A stretch of DNA of 64,000 bases from Leucocoprinus leucothites (GCA_013368445.1 JAACJO010000009.1:1922001-1986000), one strand, 5' to 3'. Positions 28,990 through 41,178 are shown, counted from the first letter of the stretch. Program-made: numbers and translations. Notes: generated by a model not told the origin, from the sequence alone.

Positions 28990-30272
28990 GTTTTGATGTC
29001 AAGGACTGCGAGCTGCTTATAGAGGGTCGATCTCGAGAAGTTCTCGAGAGGTTCGAGGTGACCACCACTTCTCCATCATCCAACTATCAATTCTTCCGCT
29101 GACGATCACGATCACCATCAATTGATCACACATCAAACTCTCACCAAAGGCGCTATTTTGCTTGATCCACCATCTTCACCATTCGACTCACTTCATTCTC
29201 GACGCAATGCTCGCCTCCTTGACTGTGCAACGAAGAGAAAACTGCATTATCATCCCGAGTGGATACCCACAACATGTTCAGGGCGCTGGTATTTTTACAT
29301 GAAAATAATATTCCGGGATTCCCGGGAACTAAGGACTGGAACGCTCTATGACCGAAGACTCTGGTTGCTATGCTATGCGAACGAAGCGTTTCATTGAGCG
29401 GTGCAGCAGCTTCAATCTTCCACTGAGCTTGATACTAATGCACTGACCTATCACTCAGGAGAAATTGCGCAGCTAATTTATCCCAACGAGCTCAACTTCT
29501 GTCCAATGAGGAACTTGGTGAGTTGGTATCCCATAAGAGATGAAAGACCGAGTTTGGGGTCTCAAAATTCATCCTAAAATTGCTCACTCACACGCACTCC
29601 TCTTTCACTGCCTGTCGGAACTCAGCTTTCATCTCAGACGAGCCGGGACCACCTTGAGCCTTCTGAAGAAATGTCGGCAAGTAGTGCAGGAAAAGGCCTG
29701 CGGTTGAACCCGAAGCTGTCGGTCTCCTAAACCACATGTATCTGGCACAATCTGGCACAATCTGGCACCACCGGGTGGTGCTTTTAGTGTGGGGGTAATC
29801 CAGTGTTAATTCAGTTTTCGCTCAAAATATCGCTGGTACCGGTAGTAAGCACACTCTCGTGCATTATTGCGTCATATCGACTGATGTGGCCCTGAGAACA
29901 GTGAAACATCGGTGATACCGAAATACCAGCAAATGCAAAACACTCGTGCTCACCAGCGGTAAGGTCGCGTTTGGGATACTTACACTGCTTATTTGTATAG
30001 GAAACATTGATACCGATCATTGAGCTTCGTGATATTTGTGGAGAAAGTGACAAAGTCATCATAGCCTGGATGCCGGCAACTCTGATTCCTTGGCAAGCGC
30101 GACTTAATTTTGGCACGACCAAGGGTGTACCATCGCGAACAGCGATAATGTGAGTGTGTTCGCGTAAAGAAAGACTCAAAGACGATTGAAATTCTTACCT
30201 ACCTAATTGCTGTTTCTACAGGGCTACCTGTGTTGCGCGATTCTGATTTACTACATTGTTAAGTCGACTTGA
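28990..30272 (+). pseudogene. Gene D, unit 1 (hypothetical, several exons, probably decayed)
   Basis: Gene D is a repeated multi-exon hypothetical. Blocks that read well in a consensus of copies: GAILLDPPSPPFDSLHSRRN ... PTTCSGAG; an intron ending aactaag; LERSMTEDSVRYAMRTKRFIKR; an intron from gtgcagc to actcag; RNCAANLSQRAQLLSNEE; then CRQVVQERPAVEPEAVGLLN; an intron gtaagatcg..tgtatag; ETLIPIIELRNICGESDKVI; an intron gtgagtgtg..tctacag; and the C-terminus NGYLCCAILIYYIVKST (30222-30272). The function is not recognised. In this copy a C is missing before the last donor, shifting the final exon. A tandem tctggcacaa repeat (three copies) lies at 29741-29768. A 122-codon minus-strand frame covers 30179-29811, but the + splice sites fit better. 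Confidence 0.35.
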
Positions 30273-30559
30273 GAGGCGTATGATTATTCACGATTATTCG
30301 GTTCACGTTTGCCAACGCTGCAACTTCTTCCGCTCTTGGCATTTGTGCCCGACATACCCATCCTTGGACAGCAAGGTTCCAACACCGGCTGTTTCGAGAT
30401 TTTCTAGCGTCTTTAACAATGTTTCGGAACTGACAACATCCCTATTCACTCGGACGTAGGCCCTCATGAAGATGAAGTCCGCTCTTTTGCTCCACGGCCT
30501 TGATCCTCAACACGGCCGAGTACTACGAGTCGAAGGCAACAGTGCCATGGCCAAAATCA

Positions 30560-30567
30560 CATAAAAG
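30560..30567 (+). promoter_or_regulatory. TATA-like box of gene B1
   Basis: cataaaag in the context aatcacataaaagccctcac, about 113 bp before the start codon. The site and its surroundings are conserved upstream of all eight B genes: 36706, 39730, 42987, 49955, 56099, 58795 and 61932. In units 5 and 6 it is the better match tataaaag. Conservation in all copies supports a functional core promoter. Confidence 0.65.
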
Positions 30568-30679
30568 CCCTCACTCGACAGAGTCATTCTTCAGTTCGCC
30601 CCGTCCTTTCAACTCCCCTCGAGACTCGGACATCCTTCACTGCCTACGCACTTCTACACATAACCCAGACAACCCCATA

Positions 30680-31458
30680 ATGTATTTCTCCGTCTCACGC
30701 TTTGGGGGCATCTTTGCCTTGGCCCTCCTCACCATGACTTCTGCCATCCCCACTGCCGAGGTCAGGGGCACCGCTGATATGGCCCAACGCGACGTTCTCT
30801 CCGACGGTCAAGTCTCCCGCCGCTCTCCGGGGCTTGAGGCTCGACACTTCAATGAGTTTGGGGTCTCCCGCAGGGAAGAAAACTCCATCGAGCGACGACA
30901 AGCTGCCGATATAGCGAAAAGTGTCGGTGGACTCATAAGTTCAATCCTTGAGCAGGTTGAACACGATAACGAGGTACGTGTCAATTTCATCTACACCAAG
31001 CGAACACGAGCAAAGACTAACGCTTTGATCATAGGGCCGAGGAAAGTTTACCCAGGACATAGTTGCAAAGGGTCGTGAACAATTCCCTGATTTCAACTGG
31101 GTGGCTTGTCACACCAAGCACGAGACCCAATTCGATGGCGAACAAGGCAAGGACTGGGGACATCAACACCAAGAGTTTGATATTCAGATCGGCGGAACTA
31201 TTGGGTAGGCATTGTGTATGTGTTGCTGGGAATGAAGCTAATGGTTTGATAGATATGAGATCTATTGGCTGAGGAGTGGGACGTTCAGGAGGCAAGGCGA
31301 TGGAGGCTATCTCAACGTGAGTTGCCTCACCAGACCCGATGTCAAATATGGATCACATACTGATAAAATATTTTGTTCTGGATCAGTGGGCTTGGTCAGG
31401 GGCTATTAGTGGAACCGAAGATAATGGTGCCACTGTCCATTTCGTTGCCCCGACCTAA
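30680..31458 (+). CDS. Gene B1, small secreted protein, array copy 1
   Basis: Founding description of gene B. Four exons, 30680-30973, 31035-31204, 31253-31316 and 31387-31458, give 199 aa. The signal peptide is MYFSVSRFGGIFALALLTMTSA. A pro-region of about 60 residues has dibasic sites (VSRR, GVSRR, SIERR) that fit Kex2 processing and would release a domain starting QAADIAKSVGGLISS. The C-terminal domain has GRGKFTQDIVAKGREQFPDF, NWVACHTKH, GKDWGHQHQEFDI, GGTIGYEIYWLRSGTF, GDGGYLNWAWSGAISG and HFVAPT. It resembles a widespread fungal secreted family of unknown function that I recall being listed as DUF7888; I could not check this. One cysteine only, so no disulfide-rich effector fold. The start is unique to this copy in having Tyr at position 2. 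Confidence 0.85.
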
Positions 31459-32199
31459 GGTGATATATGTACCCAGCGCCACCAACACGGGCATGCGATC
31501 GTTACTTTGATATATTAGTGTCTTCTTTCGTTCTTCCTTTGACCCTTATATATTCATCCTTGACTAGTCCAGGCCTTTCTCTCTTCCCTTGTGTTAGTTA
31601 CCTGAATGAACTTTTATGTAACCTTGATAATAGTCGCAATGCAAAGCAGTCGAACGTTACCTTACACTTCCTGTTAGTCTTGTACTCTCAGGTTAAGCTC
31701 ACCCCATTTCCTCTGTTTAAGTCTTTCAAGTTTCACACGACTAACCTGAAAGCCTGGCCACCGTGACCGTGAACTGATTTTCCGAGCGGATAAGTGAAAA
31801 ATCTTGTAAATACTCCTGAGTTAAATGTTCTTGTCCGCTGGTGTGACCTGAATAAATTTGTTCTTAGTGCTCTATCTTTTGCAGCTAAAGTACCAAAAAA
31901 AAAGCCTATTTGACCCCGAGTCAGGATGAATTAGTATAATGCTCTTCATGATTTTTCTTTACTTTTCGAGATCTTATAACATCCATCACCAGCTTAAGCA
32001 CTTTGGGAACACAGTGATGGTCTCTTGTACTTGTGCCACTTCCGGGACCTGAGTGCACCGAGCTCTGACCAGCCAGTTGTGGTAAGGGTCATAGATCACT
32101 TTGTGGATAACTCATTGCTACAAGCCTACACTCCAGTCATGGCTTCAGGCTCTGGTCTCAAATGATGCGTAAGTGCGCAGCCACGTACAACTCATCGTG
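31459..32199. other. Spacer after B1
   Basis: About 740 bp with no gene; the same spacer follows B4, B5 and B8 and, shorter, B3. It ends at the junction with GH16-derived sequence. Confidence 0.6.
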
Positions 32200-33465
32200 T
32201 TGGCTCTGGCCTTCCATCATCCTCTCACCCTCCTCCCCAGCCTACTCCCTCGCATTCCCCACATGAGGTCTCATCACTCTCCTCTCCTCACGCGGAAACT
32301 CTCCCTCAACATACATCCTCCCCGGAGGCCAAGGCGGCGGGTCGAACTATGTGCTTAGTTCCCTCGCATATGGTCCTTTGCCTTCGCTGTATTTCCAGAT
32401 ATTTGGATGGTTTGGGATGAAGAGAAAGAGTTTTGCTCAGGGATGGCATACATATGTGATGGAGTGGGATGAAAAGTGGATGAGGTTTTATGTGGACAGT
32501 CGGTTAGATGCTGTGCTTGAGTTGACGAAACTAGGTAGCGGGCATGGATTCTGGGAAAAGGGCGGGTGAGTGTTGGTTTCTCTTCTTCGTTGCATGGGCA
32601 CTGACACGACGCAGATTCCCGCAAACTGCACAGAATGGCTCTTCCCAAGTTGTCGTAACAAATCCATACGCGAACAGCAGCCCAAACGCACCTTTCGATC
32701 AACGTCCGTAACTCTCCCCTCTCCTCTCCTCTCCCACACCACACTAACCCACCTCTCCTTTGCAGCATTCTACTTGACAATCTCACTCGCAGTCGGTGGT
32801 ACATCCGGTTGGTTCCCAGATTACATTGGCGAAAAACCGTGGTTCGACGGGTCACTCAGTGCGTTTCATGTTTCGACACTATTAAGAGGATTCTGACGGA
32901 TGATACATTTCCAGCCGCGATGAGAGATTTTGCCAAAGCGCAGGATACCTGGAGTCAGACTTGGTCTGATGATAGGAGCTTTAGGATGTGAGTCTTTTCT
33001 CCTCAGTTTGTTTCGATGGTGTTCTTCGGTTCGGTAAAGCAGGTACCGAGAGTGCCTGTGGCTTAGAGTATCGAGACGACGAGTGGAAGACAGGTCAAGT
33101 AAGCAGAGGGGGACGTGTTGACATGTCCGAACGAGCACTCTTATAAGGGGTGCCATTCTTGTCAGGAGTCTCCAGAGTTACTAATTAGTACTCGGTTCGG
33201 ATCCTCCTCTTGTGGCCGAGGCTAGCATCTAGCTTTACTTGCTCCTGTGTCATGTTCTCGATTCGCTCGATGTCCGAGTTGCATGCCTCGTGGGTTGATG
33301 ATGATGAGAGTCCTGGGACAAGTCTAAAGGACTTGTTATGATATGTTTTGTGATGCACGCCTCGATCATTCGAGCGATCAACTTTTGTGACCCCTGAATA
33401 CCCTGGTTAACTTAACTCACTTACTCTTGATTAGTGATTATGTCAAGATGTGGGAAAAGTGTTGA
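32200..33465 (+). pseudogene. GH16 3' fragment F2, unit 2
   Basis: 5'-truncated copy of the GH16 gene from tggctctggcc to the last exon. It lacks the membrane segment and the promoter. A TGA falls in frame just before GLITLL (cccacatgaggt). Downstream, the segments YVLSSLAYGPLPSLYFQIFG to GFWEKGG are intact, as are the 447-bp-type intron and the last exon (stop at 33463). It is unlikely to make a working protein. Confidence 0.8.
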
Positions 33466-34050
33466 GGGATGGTCTCGTGTGTTCTCGAGGACTCGACTGG
33501 ATATTGGAGGAGTGGAATTGGAATAGGAGGATGGATGGATTGACGCCGGTCGTTTGATTGTTTGAGTGACTGCTTTGGTACCGGTATCTTTATCCCCCTC
33601 TTTCACGCAGTATGCTGAGATTGTGTTTTCTTGCTACGACATGGACAACGTCGGACATGCATTCACTTTTTTGTACGGTACGTTACATTACTTAGATAGC
33701 TGGTTATACATGCATCGCAATTTGTGCCTTTTTCTTTGCGTTGGGTTGTTGCCAGAAGTAAGGGTTCAGTTATGCTTGTGGAATTTACACTCGACAATGG
33801 AAATAAGCTCGAAACGTGGTCAAAAACTTTTGGATGGTGAAATAGGGGCGTTGCTAACAACCAGGCGGCCGACTCACATATTTATTCATACATTTCCGAT
33901 ATAGGAGATTATGACAAACCATCCGTGCCAACGTTTTGAAATTGAAAGAGGAAATTCATAAGTAGGTCCCGCGGAAAGTCTTAGCCCCCCACTCTCGTCA
34001 ACCCCAGCCACAACAACTCCTCTGCGACACCTAACCATTTTATAATCAAC
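33466..34050. other. Spacer between F2 and gene A2
   Basis: Repeat copy of the unit 1 spacer, no gene. Confidence 0.5.
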
Positions 34051-34839
34051 ATGAAAGCCATAGCTAAGAGATTAGCTCACTACATGCTCTTAGGAGAAAA
34101 CCACATGAATCAACTCCGTCATCTGCCCCGGGCCGAACTCACAGAGCACTACAACATCGAATATAAAGCCTGGATGGAGCGTAAAGTGCTTGTGCCGCCT
34201 CAAGATGACCTGGAGAAACGGGAGGCCTTTTTTGCTTTATGTGATGAGATTTGTGGTATGCAGCCTGTTACACCTGGAGAGTGAGTATATAGTCCTCGTA
34301 AAAGGCGTGTATATATGCTTGACTTAGGCGTGGGTAGTCATATACGGAATCCATTTGTTTGTGTGGCGGCTTGTCAGGTTATTATGGATAGAGATATGTT
34401 TGATATGGGTGCAGAAGAGAGTGCGGATACTTTTGCTCTTGCTTGGAAATACATGTACGTGATCATCCATCTTCCGAAGTTTTTTGCTATTAATCAATCC
34501 CTCCAACTCGTCCTCCGGAAGAGAGCCATACTATCCATTCTCAACGACAAATATCACTTCTAGGGAGTCACTCCCAGGTTTCAGCCTCGCAGATGCCAGC
34601 CCATCCTATCATTTGTCCTCTCCACCTCGACAAGACCTTTCCGAGAGTCTTCCTGGACAGACCGTTTTCGGTATCGTGATGCTAGGACTGGGGAAATTAA
34701 AGAGTGTGAAGTGCTTGATCATGGATGGAGTGATTTGAGAGGAGGGTGGTTCATGATTTCGGAAGGGAGCGATGGTTCTGGTGAGATGATGATTTCGGTT
34801 GGAGAGATGGAGGATATTGTTAAACTGTCTGTTTCGTAA
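34051..34839 (+). pseudogene. Gene A2, unit 2 (single nonsense codon)
   Basis: The best-preserved copy of gene A. Exon 1 is 34051-34280 (ends GGA-GA), the intron is 34281-34337, and exon 2 runs from 34338 to the stop at 34837. The frame is open throughout except for one TAG in DKYHF-stop-GVTP, where unit 1 has TGG. After it the frame continues to RYRDARTGEIKECEVLDHGW and EMEDIVKLSVS. The lack of other damage suggests recent inactivation, a stop-codon readthrough, or an error in the sequence. Confidence 0.55.
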
Positions 34840-35149
34840 ATAGTGTTGTTTATTGTGTTAATTATTGCTTCTCTAAAGAGTGGTCTAGATGCATTTTGTT
34901 TGGTTATTTTATTTTCATTGTGTCTTGCTCCCACTCGCCTATGTTCAGCTTTTGCTCTGGGACTGAGTGTGCGCTTGTTTTCGTTGATATCCAGGCAGTG
35001 CGGGTGAATGCTTCCGTTCTATTCCATTCACTTATATGAACGTGAATAACTAGTAACACCACGTTTGGTAACCTCGTCATGGCTGCCGATGGGCATATTA
35101 TAATGCGGAAAATAGCAACGACCCAGGTTCCCAAGGTCGAATAAGTAGG

Positions 35150-36418
35150 TGTATATTTTTGGTATCAAAGACTGCGAGTTGCTTATAGAGGGTCGGTCGC
35201 GAGAAGTTCTCGAGAGGTTCGAGGTGACCACCACTTCTCCATCATCCAACTCTCAATTCTTCCACTGCCGATCACCATCACCATCAATTGATCGCACATC
35301 AATCTCTCACCAAATTGCTCGATCCACCTTCCACACCATTCGATTCACTTCATTCTCGACGCAATGCTCGTCTCCTTGACTGTGCAGCGGAGAGAAAACT
35401 GCATTATCATCCCGAGCGGATACCCACAACATGTTCAGGGCGCTGGTATTTTTACGCGAAAAAATAATATTCCGGGATTCCCGGGAACTAAGGACTGGAA
35501 CGCTCTATGACCGAAGACTCTGTAAGCTATGCTATGCGAACGAAGCGTTTCATTAAGCGGTGCAGCAGCTTCAATCTTCCACTGAGCTTGGTACTAACGC
35601 ACTGACCCGTCACTCAGGAGAAATTGCGCAGCTAATTTATCTCAACGAGTTCAACTTCTGCCCAACGAGGAACGTGATGAAATGGTACCCCATAAGGGAT
35701 GAAAGACCGAGCTTGGGGTATCAAAATTCATCCTAAAATCGCTCACTCGCACGCACTCCTCTTGCACCGCCTGTCGGAACTCAGCTTTCATCTCAAACGA
35801 GGTGGGACCACCTTGAGCCTTCTGAAGAAATGTCGGCAAGTAGTGCAGGAAAATGCCTGCGGTTGCATCCGCTGTCGGTCTCCTCAATCACATGGATCTG
35901 GCACAATCTGGCACCACCAGGTGGTGCTTTAAGTGTGGGGATAATCCAGTGTAAATTCAGTTTTCGCTCAAACTATGACTGGCACCGGTAGTAAGCACAC
36001 TCTCGTGCATTATTGCGTTATATCGACTGATGTGGCCTGAGAACAGTGAAACTTCGGTGATACCGAAATACCAGCAAGTGCAAAACACTCGTGCCCACCA
36101 GCGGTAAGATCGCGTTTGGGATACTTACACTGCTTATTTGTATAGGAAACATTGATGCCGATCATTGAGCTTCGTAATATTTGTGGAGAAAGTGACAAAG
36201 TCATCATAGCCTGGATGCCGGCAACTCTGATTCCTTGGCAAACGCGACATATTTTTGGCATGACCCAAGGGTGTACCACCACGAACAGTGATAATGTGAG
36301 TGTTTTCGTGTAAAGAAAGAGTTAAAGAAGGTTGGAATTCTTACCTAGCTAATTACTATGTCTACAGGACTACCCTTGTTGCGAGATTCTGAATTACTAC
36401 ATTGTTAAATTGACTTGA
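35150..36418 (+). pseudogene. Gene D, unit 2
   Basis: Same organisation as unit 1. The last two exons are well formed: ETLMPIIELRNICGESDKVI up to ANSDN, intron gtgagtg..tctacag, then DYPCCEILNYYIVKLT and stop at 36416. The first block is shifted by a deletion (SPSSNSQFFHC frame), so the N-terminal half is broken. Only two tctggcacaa units. Confidence 0.35.
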
Positions 36419-36825
36419 GATGTGTATGATTATCCATGAACGCTCGGTTTACGTTTGCCAACGCTGCAACTTCTTCCGCTCTTGGCATTTGTGCCCGACA
36501 TACCCATCCTTGGACAGCAAGGTTCCAACACCGGCCGTTTCGAGATTTTCTAGTGTCTTTAACAATGTTTCGGAATTGACAGCATCTCTATTCACTCGGA
36601 CGTAGGCCCTCATGAAGATGAAGTCCGCTCTTTTGCTCCACGGCCTTGATCCTCAACACGGCTGAGTACTACGAGTCGAAGGCAACAGTGCCATGGCCAG
36701 AATCACATAAAATCCCTCACTTGACAGAGTCATTCTTCAGTTCCCCTCGTCCTTTCTACTCCCTTCGAGACTCGGACATCCTTCGCTGCCTACGCACTTC
36801 TACACATAACCCAGACAACCCTATA

Positions 36826-37608
36826 ATGCATTTTTCCGTCTCACGCTTTGGGGGCATCTTTGCCTTGGCCCTCCTCACCGTGACTTCTGCCATCCCCACT
36901 GCCGAGGTCAGGGGCACCGCTGATATCACCCAGCGCGATGTTCTCTCCGACGGTCAAGTCTCCCGCCGCTCTCCGGGGCTTGAGGCTCGACATCTCAATG
37001 AGGAGTTTGGGGTCTCCCGCAGGGAAGAGAACTCCATCGAGCGACGACAAGCTGCCGATATAGCGAAAAGTGTCGGCGGACTCATAAGTTCAATCCTTGA
37101 GCAGGTTGAACACGATAACGAGGTACGTTTCAATTTCATCTACACCAAGCGAACACGAGCAAAGACTAACATTCTAATCATAGGGCCGAGGAAAGTTTAC
37201 TCAAGACATAGTTGCAAAGGGTCGTGAACAATTCCCTGATTTCAACTGGGTGGCTTGTCACACCAAGCACGAGACCCAATTCGATGGCGAACAAGGCAAG
37301 GACTGGGGACATCAACATCAAGAGTTTGATATTCAAATCGGCGGAACCATTGGGTAGGCATTGTGTATGCGTTGCTAGGAATGAAGCTAATGGTTTGATA
37401 GATATGAGATCTATTGGCTGAGGAGTGGGACGTTCAGGAGGCAGGGCGATGGAGGCTATCTCAACGTGAGTTGGCTCACCAGTCCTGATGTCAAATATTG
37501 ATCACATACTGATAAAATATTTTTGTTCTGGATCAGTGGGCTTGGTCAGGGGCTATAAGTGGAACCGAGGATAATGGTGCCACTGTCCATTTCGTTGCCC
37601 CGACCTAA
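36826..37608 (+). CDS. Gene B2, small secreted protein, array copy 2
   Basis: Intact copy with exons 36826-37122, 37184-37353, 37402-37465 and 37537-37608 (200 aa). Signal peptide MHFSVSRFGGIFALALLTVTSA. It has one extra Glu (HLNEEFGVS), as B8 does. Exons 2-4 encode the same domain as B1 with almost no change. Confidence 0.85.
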
Positions 37609-37805
37609 GGTGATATGTGTACTACCCATCACCACCAACTTGAACACGGCCATGCGATTGTAACTGTGATATAACAAGTTCTTCTTTCCCTCTTCATTTG
37701 ACCCTTACATATCCATCCTTGACTAGTCCGAACTTTTTTCTCTTCCCTTGTGTTGCTTACCTGAATGAACTGTTATATAAAGATCGATAATAACTGTAAC
37801 GTAAA

Positions 37806-37961
37806 GCGGTCGAGTATAAGTTAAGAGTGTGAAGTTCTTGATCATGGGTGGAGTGATTCGAGGGGAGAGGAGTCATGGCTACGCATGAGAGCGATGGTTC
37901 TAGTGAGGTGATGATTTCGGTTGGAGAGATGGAGGATATTGTCGAGCTGTCTGTTTTGTAA
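37806..37961 (+). pseudogene. Gene A tail, unit 3
   Basis: Only the last about 150 bp of gene A remain (KECEVLDHGW region to EMEDIVELSVL and stop). It joins directly to the sequence after B2, showing that the front of A and all of F were deleted here. Confidence 0.7.
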
Positions 37962-38219
37962 ATTATACTGTTTATTGTATTAACTCTCGACCCGAAGAGT
38001 CGCCTGATTATTTCATATTCTGACTTGCTTCCACTCCTTCTCTAAGACTAAGCTAAGCGCAGCTTATGGTTATGACAAATATTACCATGAGCACTAACCT
38101 ACATCGCTCCGGGTTATTTCTTCATCAAGGGCAGACTGATGACCACAATATGATAACGACCTAGGTTACTGGTACTCGTCCCAGTGATGCAGTAAAATTA
38201 AATAAGTGACCATGCCTGT

Positions 38220-39478
38220 ATGTTTTAGTGTCAGGACTCCGAGTTAGCCTTATGGAGAGGATCAACATGAGCCGGCAAATCAGCTGATCATTGCACGTAA
38301 CTCTCTTATCAAAGACGCTATTTCGCTCGACCCACCATCTCCACCATTACCTCAAATTCAATTCACTTCATTCTCGACGCAGTGCTCGGGTCTTGACTCT
38401 CAGTGCCAGCTCAACGAACAGAGAACCACACTCTCATCTCAAGCGAATACTTACAACTTGTTCTGGCAGGCGCTGGTATTTTTTCCCTCAAGTACACCAC
38501 AGTATTATTCTGGGATCCCCGAGAACTAAGGACCGAGACGCTCTATGACCGAATACTTTGTTCGCTATGCGAACTAAGCGTTTCATTAAGCGGTGAGGCA
38601 GCTTCGATTTTCCACTGAGCTCGGTACGAACGCACTGATCCGTCATTCAGGAAAATTATGTGGCCAATCCATCCCAACGAGTTCCTCTGTCCGACGAAGA
38701 AGGTAAATTAGCATCCCATAAGGCTTGAAAGACTGAGCTTGGTTCTCCAAGCTCATCCCAAAATTACTCGCACTCCTCTTCCACTGCCCGTCTGGGCTCA
38801 GCGTTCATCTCGGACGAGCCGGGACCATCGTGATCTTCTGAAGAAGTGTCGGCAAGTGGTGCAGGAAATGCCTGCGGTTGAATCCGAAGCTGTCTGTCTC
38901 CTCAACCACATGTACCCGCTGGACCCTGCCAGCGCCAGGTGGGGCTTTAAGTGTGAGAGTAATTCAGTCTTAACTCAGTTTTCGCTCAAAATATCGCTGG
39001 CACTGGTAGCAGGTACACTCTCATGCATTATTATTGCATCATAGTATCGACTTAGAACGGCGAAACTTTGGTGATACCAAAAATTCCAACATCAAGCTGC
39101 TGGGCGCAAAACTTCCGTGCCCGCCAGCGGTAAGATCGCACTTTGGATACTTACACTGTTCTTTTGTATAGGAAATATTGTCACTAATCATTGAGATGCG
39201 TGATATTTGTGGAGAGAGTGGGGAAACATAACAAAGTCATCATAGCCCGGGTAACCGCCGGCAACTCTGATTCTTCGGCAAGCGCGACTTATTTTTGGCA
39301 CGACCAAGGATGTACCACCGCGAACAAATATAATGTGAGTGTGTTCGAGCCGAGAAAGAGTGAAAGACGATTGAATTTCGTACCTAGCCATTCTTTGTCT
39401 CTACAGGGCTGCCTGTGTTGTGCGATTCTGAATTACTACATTGTCAAATTGACCCGAAAGGCATATGATTATCCGTGA
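38220..39478 (+). pseudogene. Gene D, unit 3 (divergent type)
   Basis: The most divergent D copy together with unit 7. The last exons read KVIIARVTAGNSDSSASATY, then FWHDQGCTTANKYN, intron, GCLCCAILNYYIVKLTRKAY and stop at 39476. This different frame is open where type I copies use another, so either could be ancestral. An upstream TAA (GET-stop) breaks the penultimate exon. Confidence 0.35.
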
Positions 39479-39844
39479 ATATTCGGCTTACGTTCGCCAA
39501 CTCTACAACTTCTTCGGCCCTGGTCATTTGTGCTAGCCATACCCAAACCTTGGACAACAAAACTCCAACACCAGCCGTTTCGAGATTTCCTAGAATGTTT
39601 CGGAATTGACAGTATTACGATCCACGCCGATGTAGGCTCTCGTGAAGTCCACTCTTGTGCTCCACAGCCCCAATCCTCAACACGGCTGAGTACTACGAGT
39701 CGAAGGCAACAGTGCCATGACCAGAATCACATAAAAGCTCTCAACAGACACATTCTCCGGTCTGTCTCGTCCTTTCAACTCCCCTCGAGACTCAGCCATC
39801 CTTACTGCCTACGCATTTCTATACATTACTCAAAGAAACTCGCG

Positions 39845-40613
39845 ATGCACTCCGTCTTACGATTTGGGGGCATCTTCACCTTGGCCCTCCTCGCTATGGC
39901 TTCTGCCATCCCCACTATCGAGGTCAGAGGTACCTCTGATATGACCAAACGCGACGCTTTCTCTGGCAGCCAAGTCTCTAGCCGCTCTCCGGGCCTCGAG
40001 ACTCGACACCTCAATGACGGATTTGGGATTTCCCGCAGGGAAGTCAACTCCCTCGAGCGACGACAAGCCGCCGATATAGCAAAAAGTGTCGCCGAACTTA
40101 TAGATTCAATCCTTAACGGGGTTAAACATGATAACGAGGTATTTTCGATCCCATTTACACTGAGCGAACACGGCCAAAGACCAACGTTCTTTCAATTATA
40201 CTGTCGAGAAAAGTTTACCAAAGATACAGTTGCAAAGGGTCGTGAACAATTTCCCGATTTCAACTGGGTGGCTTGTCACGTTGATTCCGAGCAAGATTTC
40301 GATGGTGAAGAAGGCAAGGACTGGGGACATCAACATAAAGAATTTGACCTCGAAAGCAGCGGAACTGTTGGGTAGGCATTGTGTACGGTCTATAGGAGTA
40401 TAACTAATGCTTTGTTAGATATGAGATCTATTGGCTCAGGAGTGGAACATTCAAGAGGAAGGGCGATGGAGGCTACATCAACGTGAGTTCCCCGTGTCAA
40501 ACATCCATCACATAGTGATAAAATATTCTGTTCTGCATCAGTGGGCTTGGCAAGGGGCCATAAGTGGAACCGATGATGATGGTGCCACGGTTCATTTCGT
40601 TGCCCCAACCTAA
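39845..40613 (+). CDS. Gene B3, divergent copy with the first intron turned into coding sequence
   Basis: Divergent (type II) B gene. Signal MHSVLRFGGIFTLALLAMASA. The first intron of all other copies ends in atag|GG, but here it reads atactG, so the acceptor is lost. The former intron is exactly 63 nt, has no stop and keeps frame, inserting 21 residues (VFSIPFTLSEHGQRPTFFQL plus Y) before CREKFTKDTVAKGREQFPDF. Exons as I read them are 39845-40371, 40419-40482 and 40542-40613 (220 aa). Other type II changes include SSRSPGLETRHLND, VAELIDSILNGVKH, CHVDSEQDFDGEE and WAWQGAISGTDDDG. The rest of the domain is intact, so the gene may be active with a longer linker. Confidence 0.75.
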
Positions 40614-41178
40614 GATGATATATGTACCCAGCGCCACTAACACGGCCATGCGATTGTAACTTTCCTTCTTCCTTTGACCCTCATATATTTATCCTTGACT
40701 AGTCCAAGCTTTGACCTCTTCCCTTGTTTTACTTACTTGAATGAACTTTTATATAACATAGATAGTAGTCACAATGCAAAGCAGCCGAGTATTGCTCTAC
40801 ACTTCTTATTAATCTCGTACTCTCAGCTTAAGCTTGCAAAATTTCCTTTGCCTTTCAAGACATTCAAGTTTCATAAGACTAAGTTGAAAGCCTTGTCACC
40901 GTGACCGTGAAGTGGGTTTCCGAGCCGATAAGTGAAAAGATCTCGCAAGTACTCCTGAGGTAATGTGCCCGTGACCCAAATAAATTTGTTCCTGACGCTC
41001 TATCTTTTACAACCAAAGTACCAAAAACAAGTCTCGATCGCTGATACTCAGAGTCAGCTTGGATCTAATGCTCCCATGCCATGCTTTTTTCTTTACTCTT
41101 CGAGATCTTTTAACATCCATCTCTAGCTCGAGCATATCAGGTGCACAATGGTAGTCTCTTGTATTTATGCCACTTTCA
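40614..41178. other. Spacer after B3, truncated
   Basis: Follows the B spacer until about 41178 and then jumps to sequence that normally lies after gene A (cggttttattgtgtcttgctcc). F and A are missing from unit 4 through this junction. Confidence 0.6.

Noticed and set aside
29811..30179. Minus-strand frames of about 90-122 codons repeated in the D regions
   Set aside because: They are conserved only because the units are near-identical; the plus strand carries well-placed donor and acceptor sites around the same DNA. The choice is not certain.
30695..30901. Minus-strand frames of about 68 codons opposite every gene B exon 1
   Set aside because: Shadow of the Arg/Ser-rich coding sequence on the other strand.
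39530..39844. Long frame continuing upstream of the B3 start
   Set aside because: The upstream part covers the TATA box and leader conserved in all copies; the signal peptide start at 39845 is the real one.
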